Assembly: GCA_043228905.1 (NCBI GenBank)
Contig: JBHGNT010000020.1
Location: 15,252,001-15,316,000, forward strand
Direction: 5' to 3'
DNA from: Azolla caroliniana
Taxonomy: Eukaryota > Polypodiophyta
DNA: 64,000 bases
Shown: piece after piece, positions 58,701-64,000 of the stretch
Numbering within the stretch: position 1 is the stretch's first letter
Layout: the number at the start of each line of letters is the position of its first letter
Notes under the pieces: generated by a model
Told to the model about the DNA's origin: nothing
The model's database searches: none
Seen by the model: the letters and a program-made list of their open reading frames with translations, nothing else
Position numbers and translations under genes: made by a program

Positions 58701-58832
58701 GCTTTTCTTCCTTCGATCACGTACATGTGTTACGTAGCGGCATTACGGTAGCGGATAGCCGGAATTTGTCGTCGGCGTTTCAAACACACAATTATGAAGT
58801 CGGGTGGGCTTAGTGGATTTTCTAAACCACAC
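55750..58832 (-). pseudogene. Gag, protease and integrase of Copia H
   Basis: Gag starts MNTQMGSSLPREKLDR at 58673, with frameshifts. A zinc knuckle CNYCGKVGHREEEC and protease WFFDSGASHHMTSHEEW follow, then GAG-pre-integrase (IELWHKRIGRINLQWL) and integrase (CLRLDGGKEYFSDEF, QQNRVAERKNR). After KNPVTRHSYNEYMAHHY the frame runs out within about 60 codons and the polypurine tract follows, so RT and RNase H are deleted. It would need another Copia element to move. Confidence 0.8.
57716..57867. repeat. 53-bp inverted repeat in Copia H gag
   Basis: Arms 57716-57768 and 57815-57867 are complementary with one mismatch. The spacer is 46 bp. The repeat lies just after the zinc knuckle and stays open in the gag frame. 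A transcript from either strand would form a long hairpin of precursor-microRNA dimensions. Confidence 0.85.
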
Positions 58833-58844
58833 ACTCTGATACCA

Positions 58845-59292
58845 TGTTAAAAATTAGGTAAGTAATTAAGGGTTAATTAGTACCTAATTATGTGATTAAG
58901 TTAAGTGGAAGATTATGTGATATGTGTGTGTATGTGCATGTGTGTGAGAGGAAGAGAGAGAGAGAGAGAGATGCACTTATGAAGAACACAAGATGGGGGA
59001 TGAGTACCTATATTAAATTAGCATTATCATCATCAAATACAAAAATACCCACAATGAGGTATATATACATCTCATGTGCAAGAGTGCACATGTGTGAGTG
59101 GAATATAGGTACTAAGGTGTAAGTCTTATATTAAATGTACTTAGGAGTGGAGGATCTAGAATACCCCACTTAAGTACAAGGTCCTATTTAAGTCGTTATA
59201 GTCAACACTTCTAACTAGATTCTATCTAGGTAAACTACGAAGTTACATGGTTGACTAACTAACTAAACTAAGTTGAGCTTGATCTCTCAACA
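58845..59292 (-). repeat. 5' LTR of Copia H
   Basis: 448 bp, TGTTGAGAGATCAAGCTC to CCTAATTTTTAACA on the minus strand. It is followed by the initiator-Met primer site (TGGTATCAGAGT, 58833-58844). Confidence 0.9.
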
Positions 59293-60091
59293 TTTATAAA
59301 TTCTACAAATTCGATTTTGTAGTTGTACATTTGAGAAATTACAAAAATGGCCCTTATTTAATTTCGACTCCCCCTTTTGACATAATTACATTTGTGTCCC
59401 AAGTTGCATTAATCCTTCTTAAGCTTGTATCTTGCGCTTCTGAACTCTGATTCATGATCCAAAAATTCCTACATGCTCCTCGACATAAGCTCCAAATGGG
59501 AAATGTACTTCTATAGATTTTTGACATTGTTTTGACATCGTGAAGCAACAACTTCATGACACCGGGTATTAGCTTTGGGTTTGTCTTTGACGAATCATTT
59601 GTCGGCAGTAGAGGATTCTTAACCCTCGTACTCTGATACCATGTAAAAGTTAATGTTTGAAAGCTTAGACAAACAAGCTCAGCCGAATAGCAACAGAAAA
59701 TAGATCTATGGTTTAATGGAATGCTTAAATTATACACACACACAGTACACACACAGTACACGAGAGAGACAGAGACAGCAGAATAACATAAAATTCAAAT
59801 TACAAAATAGCACTCTGTGCATACAATGTGCTCAAAGAGTACTTTTATACAAGTCCTTAAAAGGATTGACAAAACTACTAACAAGTACTTCAATGCTCGT
59901 ACGGAGCTACTAACACTAACTCCTAGGATAACTGCCTAGTAGTCTAGGAGTGTAGACCTCCAACGGCCTATCGGTTCGCACCAAGGTCTGGCTCTCCTCT
60001 CCAGACACCGATCCGGCTTTGGGTTCCGGATACCAATCCGGCTCTAGCTTACTCATCTGATCTGGATGAGGTTGAGCTTGTCCGCTCAACA
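59293..60091 (-). mobile_element. Copia-type element I: LTR, primer site and leader
   Basis: LTR 59642-60091 (TGTTGAGCGGACAAGCTCAACC to TTTTACA on the minus strand), primer site TGGTATCAGAG at 59631-59641. The leader runs down to 59293, where H is inserted; a continuation may be 44031-44264. The leader has an open stretch (about 59354-59600) without recognised domains. The right end abuts the RT-linker frame of Copia J at cgctt. Confidence 0.7.
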
Positions 60092-61279
60092 CGCTTCAAC
60101 ATGCAATCGGCCAAATCTGGTTCGACCCTGTCTCAACGAAACTGCCTGATATCCAGTCCAGAGGGGGAAGTTATGAAGTCGGTATTGTCTGCACCGGTAG
60201 TCAGCTCCTTGATGTACGCGATGGACGCGATGGTCACGACACCGCTTGACATTGCTCACGCCGTCAAAGTCCTCATCACATTTATGCACAATCCCCGTCG
60301 ATCGCATTGGAACGTAGTTAAGCATGTGTTCAAATATATGGTGGGCAAAAAGGACTATGGCATTCTATTTGGCCTGAATGACACTTCAGGTGTAATCGGT
60401 TATACCGAGTCAAACTTTGTCGGTTGCATAGACAATTGAAAGTCGACAACCAGATATTGCTTTAAATTCGGCAATGGAGCAATTTCATGGAAGTCGAAAC
60501 TTCAGGAGTGCACTGCCTATAAAAGAATACGTGTGCGGAAGTGTGTGCGATAGACATCGAGTACATAGTTGGTTTCGGAAACTCTACAATTAGGTAAACA
60601 CAAAGAATGGTGAGAGAGACAAAGAGAGTAGACAACAACTTCTATTTCAAATAATGAATGCTCTATACATACAGTGTGCTCAGTGAGCACTTTTTATACA
60701 AACCCCTAACAAGCGGGCTGACACAAGTACCGTCAGTACTTGAATGCTCATAAATGAGCCTGACACTAATTCTGCCTACAATATTCCTATCTACCATAAT
60801 AGGAATATAGGCCCTCAACGGCCATTTCGGAATTCTTCCGACTTGACACACCTGAATCGAACTCTCTTCAATTCAGCTCCCAACTCTCGACCCTCGGCTC
60901 TCGGCTTCTTTAGCCGATTCGGCCCATGTTGAGCTTGTCTCTCAACACTGCCACATCAATGACCAAGGCCGAATATGTTGTTGCATCCGATACGGCGAAA
61001 GACCAAGTGTCTTTCGGCGGATCGATTCTGATCCCTTCGACACCATATGGGCATAATGAAGAATCAGTACAATTGAGTCAGACATTCAAGATAGTTTCGA
61101 ACAATCATCATTGACTGTTTGAGGCTCGGCTTCAGTTCTTCCGACCCCGACCGATTCGCCCTTCTACTCTCGGATTTTGCTTACTCAAACAAAACCGAAT
61201 TGTTCGACAACCTTGTATAAATCTATACTCCTTTTCGTTTATTACAAATTCCCTATTGTATATGCCCATTACGGGGGAG
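60092..61279 (+). pseudogene. Copia J: RT end and RNase H, with solo LTR inserted
   Basis: Plus strand: RFNMQSAKSGSTL, SLMYAMDAMVTTPLDIAHAV, HWNVVKHVFKYMVGKKDYGI, VIGYTESNFVGCIDN, SWKSKLQECTA. It is interrupted by the LTR at 60518 and resumes with TKAEYVVASDTAKD. It is damaged by stops and lacks most of RNase H. It runs to the polypurine tract ACGGGGGAG at 61271-61279. Confidence 0.75.
60518..60947 (-). mobile_element. Solo LTR of the Copia B family
   Basis: 430 bp flanked by perfect target duplication ctgcc (60513-60517, 60948-60952) in the Copia J RNase H frame. On the minus strand it starts TGTTGAGAGACAAGCTCAAC and ends TTTTATA, so the terminus is TG...TA rather than TG...CA. It is homologous to the B 3' LTR at 19146-19534. 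Confidence 0.85.
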
Positions 61280-61579
61280 TGTCGAATATGGGTCTCTAAT
61301 GGACATATTCACATTGTCCCATTAGACACATTAGGTTTAGGCCATTTTTGTAAATAGTGGAAAGGGCAATTGCCATAAGTCAGTTAGTATTTGTAACCTA
61401 ATATTAAGGTTGTGAAATTTGGTGGTTGTCGTCATTCGTTTGTAACTTAGAGCTTGAATAATACAATTACATCTTGCTTGTGTTATCATTGTTTTCTTCT
61501 TTCTGTTGCTTTGTTGATCTTGTCTTATGATCTAGTTGCCTATTGCTCTAAATCTATTTCTTTATCTATTCATCAGACA
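61280..61579 (+). repeat. 3' LTR of Copia J
   Basis: Begins TGTCGAATATGGG right after the polypurine tract and probably ends at CATCAGACA (61579), about 300 bp. No 5' LTR partner is in the window, so the end is tentative. Confidence 0.6.
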
Positions 61580-63239
61580 ATCTTCATAACCAAGAGTGTT
61601 GAGATATTGTTCTACATCTGACGGTTGCTTACAGCATTGTGTTCCCCATATGACGAGGGGTTGGCCGACTATTGCAATTATGCCAGGTGCAAGGCACATT
61701 CAACAGGGGGAATGTATGTTGGTTATCATGGCAAGCCCCAATTGACAAATACGAACATCAAATGGAGGGGATATGACGTTGTTGATAAAGGCATGAGATT
61801 TCACTTCTACCAGTGACAATATCCACTCAACTCCCATTAATGTCAAAGCTCAAGTCATGGTGGAATTGGTGTCAACCTAATAACATTATGAACTCTCTGG
61901 AAACATCGTTGTGGGTGGATCTTTTCCAATCAAACCAAGCATCATACGACATTATTGTAGGAGATATAGAGTAAAGTTGTAGCCACACTAAAGAGCCAAC
62001 TCGATGGCATCATGGTCAGATCCGATGGAGTCGAAAGACAACGATTATCCTTCATTCAACAATGGTTGTCCTCTCCCTTTCTTCAGTCAGTGGGCATCCA
62101 CATAACTTGGAACTATTGAGTCCTCTAAGATTTGTATATAACAATCTCAGCTATAAAAAATTTTAACTAATGCACGGAGTTTTGTTTTTTAGAAAAAAAA
62201 AAAAAGAAACACATAGTTCATACAAAAAAATTTGACATCTACTCAATTCCTTATTCTAATAGTGTAGCATTCTAGTTTAAAGGGTTGTTTAATGGGGGGG
62301 CATGGAAGGATTAAATTGCATGAAACAATTTTTTATGGGGTAATTGAGAGAGAAGTTTGAGAGGGCAGGGTTGATATCACTCAAAATAATTAGGCAGCTA
62401 AAGAAATTGAAGAGTAAAACCTCATTAAAGATTTTGATGACTTTGAAACTTTAAAGATTGGGGGGGAGAACTGGTCAAGGAGATATGAGTTCACCTCCAA
62501 GTTTACTCGATTTGACATTTTGTGTGACATTTTGTTGCATTGTGTTGCGTTCCATGAATTAAAAGTCAACTATAGGACTTCTTTATGGTATTCTTTTAAT
62601 GTATAGCCTCTCCACAATCTTCCATGACATCCTTTCAATAGTGTAATGGGTGGGTGGACAGCTACAATTCATGACTATGTAAGCCTTGTTTCTTTCATTT
62701 TATCTCAATGAGCTATATAAATAATTAGTAGTAGTATTTTCGCTGGATCCATGGGAACATGGGGAGCAGTGCCCTATCGATGCAAGCACATGTAACCACG
62801 ATCCAAGGGTATCACATAATGTCACATTTTAATATATTGTAAAACTCCTGGAAATTGGAAATCCTACCAACCATTAAAGTCTTTGGACAAGTGTCCATTT
62901 TCATTGACCTACATAATATTGGTCGGAGCCTCTTTATCTTTCGTAGACAAAATACGCGTTCTAAAAATTTGTCTACACACTACCAGCCAAAAACTGCAGA
63001 TGTCGTAAAATAATCGAAGGTGCCTGACATGCATGTATAGTGTCTTTTAGACCAAGCCAACTTTGACGTTTGTCTCTATGCCAAGCTGGAAATTTGACTT
63101 ACCATAAACAATCAAAAATATGGCTAAGATTTCGGCTTTAGCAGCAGCATGAAAAAATGAATTGTATAGTCAAGACACCACATGCTATACCACGCATATG
63201 AAGGCATTGTCTTTATACATAATATACACTACACAAAAA
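61580..63239. other. No gene seen
   Basis: AT-rich DNA without convincing reading frames or named repeats; an A-run lies near 62192-62206. It may hold old transposon remains. Confidence 0.5.
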
Positions 63240-63791
63240 TTTAGAACATCCATAAATCAATGTGAATTCTATCCGGCAGAAATTACTGTCTGCTTATTCA
63301 ACACTACTATAGCTTTTGCAGCCATAATCATGCGAGTTCAATGCTTGAGCAATACATTGCGTTTAATTAGGTTAAATAATAAAAGTTTGCACCTAAACAT
63401 ATGAATTTACACCACGCAAACTTTTATGGATCTCCCTAATGTTCCAAAAGCGACAGAGAAAGGTCCCCAAAACGGAGCCAATGTTTGCAATATCAATAAC
63501 CTTTTCGTCCACATTATTATCACAATTCCTTTTATTTCTTTCAGACAAATTGTGAAAGATACCTGCGTGAATAAAAAGAGTGACTAGGGTTGCCTTCTTT
63601 CCTTTCCCTGTCAAACCGAAGAGTCAGACGATCATTTAAGAGGAGAGTAATTATGGATCAAACCGACGATTAAGAGCACAGTTGTGAATTTTTAATGCTC
63701 AGAGTGTGAAGGGAGTTAACACCCCAACCCAAAACGCTTTCCTCCTCCACCTCCTCTTCCCATCCATCCACGCAGCAGCACTTACAATTAC
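63240..63791 (+). promoter_or_regulatory. Upstream region of the second receptor kinase copy
   Basis: 63265-63355 matches about 2715-2830 upstream of the first copy, so both share ancestral promoter sequence. CT-rich tracts lie just before the ATG (63739-63770). Confidence 0.5.
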
Positions 63792-64000
63792 ATGGCGTCC
63801 GCCTCCATCCGCATGATTCTTCTGTTGCTTCCCTGTTTCATCATCATCCACTTTCATCTCTCTGCCGCGCAATCCCCTTCTGGTAGTGAAAATCCAGAAT
63901 TAGAACTAGAACTTACATTTTTTACCGACTCCATTATATCTCTCTGTATCAGCTTATCTTACTAACCTCCTTGATGTTGCTTTCATGTAGGGTTTCTCAG
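63792..64000 (+). CDS. Second malectin-like LRR receptor kinase, 5' end only
   Basis: Exon 1 is 63792-63882 and encodes a signal peptide ([19 protein letters not shown]) ending AAQSPS. The intron starts GTAGTG and ends TTTCATGTAG at 63990. Exon 2 begins GGTTTCTCAG at 63991 and is cut by the window edge. Splice phase and intron ends match the first copy (3187-3319, 3415 onward). This signal peptide lacks the His/Leu repeat (HLHLHLHL) seen in the first copy. Confidence 0.85.

Larger units (their letters stand above)
44265..59292 (-). mobile_element. Copia H, internally deleted, holding E and D
   Basis: LTR termini at 44265 and 59292 have perfect target duplication tttat on both sides. The 5' LTR (minus strand) is 58845-59292. 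The 3' LTR is split by E into 44265-44663 and 55704-55749. Without E the element is about 4.0 kb. It keeps gag, protease and integrase but lacks RT and RNase H. Confidence 0.9.

Noticed and set aside
62192-62206. A-run as a retroposed gene tail
   Set aside because: No coding sequence or target duplication upstream of it was seen.

Overview
This is plant nuclear DNA, most likely from an angiosperm; the species cannot be told from the window. Two tandem copies of an intron-containing malectin-like/LRR receptor kinase gene (one complete at 3187-8182, one whose first exon starts at 63792) frame about 55 kb of nested retrotransposons. Almost everything else is LTR retrotransposon (Ty3/Gypsy and Ty1/Copia) plus one LINE. 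No rRNA gene, genuine tRNA gene or CRISPR array was seen.

Layout. 1-634: inverted LTR of family K. 635-1665: leader, primer-binding site and LTR of a minus-strand element, with an array of palindromes. 3187-8182: receptor kinase gene. 9000-25286: Gypsy element K (gag, protease, RT, integrase; primer site matching tRNA-Trp), split by element A (14985-23965). A carries a long coiled-coil reading frame and itself holds a truncated Copia, B (about 19146-23385). 25331-26835: Copia L, entered by chromovirus LTR M (26851-27030 and about 36540-36868). M is in turn split by a minus-strand LINE (about 27031-36430), and the LINE is split by chromovirus C (29726-35203). 36869-44030: minus-strand Copia G, broken by the short LTR element F (38122-40902) and an inverted relative F' (about 41550-42746). 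44265-59292: Copia H, holding Copia E (44664-55698), which holds chromovirus D (47479-53282). 59293-61579: remains of Copia I and J and a solo LTR. 61580-64000: low-content DNA, promoter and start of the second receptor kinase gene.

Target duplications support the nesting: tttat for H, catat for F, cccaa for D, ctgcc for the solo LTR, and one-mismatch pairs for A, C and E. D is young and has open reading frames: its LTRs differ by one substitution plus a CT-repeat length change. It encodes Gag and a Pol ending in a chromodomain. C is an older, broken relative of D.

The most interesting biology is in chromoviruses C and D. Neither has a tRNA-type primer site after the 5' LTR. Instead the sequence there is complementary to the predicted 5' end of the element's own RNA (TATA+31 in both), with partial covariation, which suggests self-primed reverse transcription. 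Both also keep a GTTAAAC slip heptamer just before the gag stop, in the right phase for a -1 shift into pol. The D LTRs and the C 3' LTR carry an antisense tRNA-like module. Other leads are the coiled-coil frame in A, a 19-nt motif shared by A and F just inside their LTRs with a partial mirror copy at the opposite end, and a 53-bp near-perfect hairpin in the gag of H.
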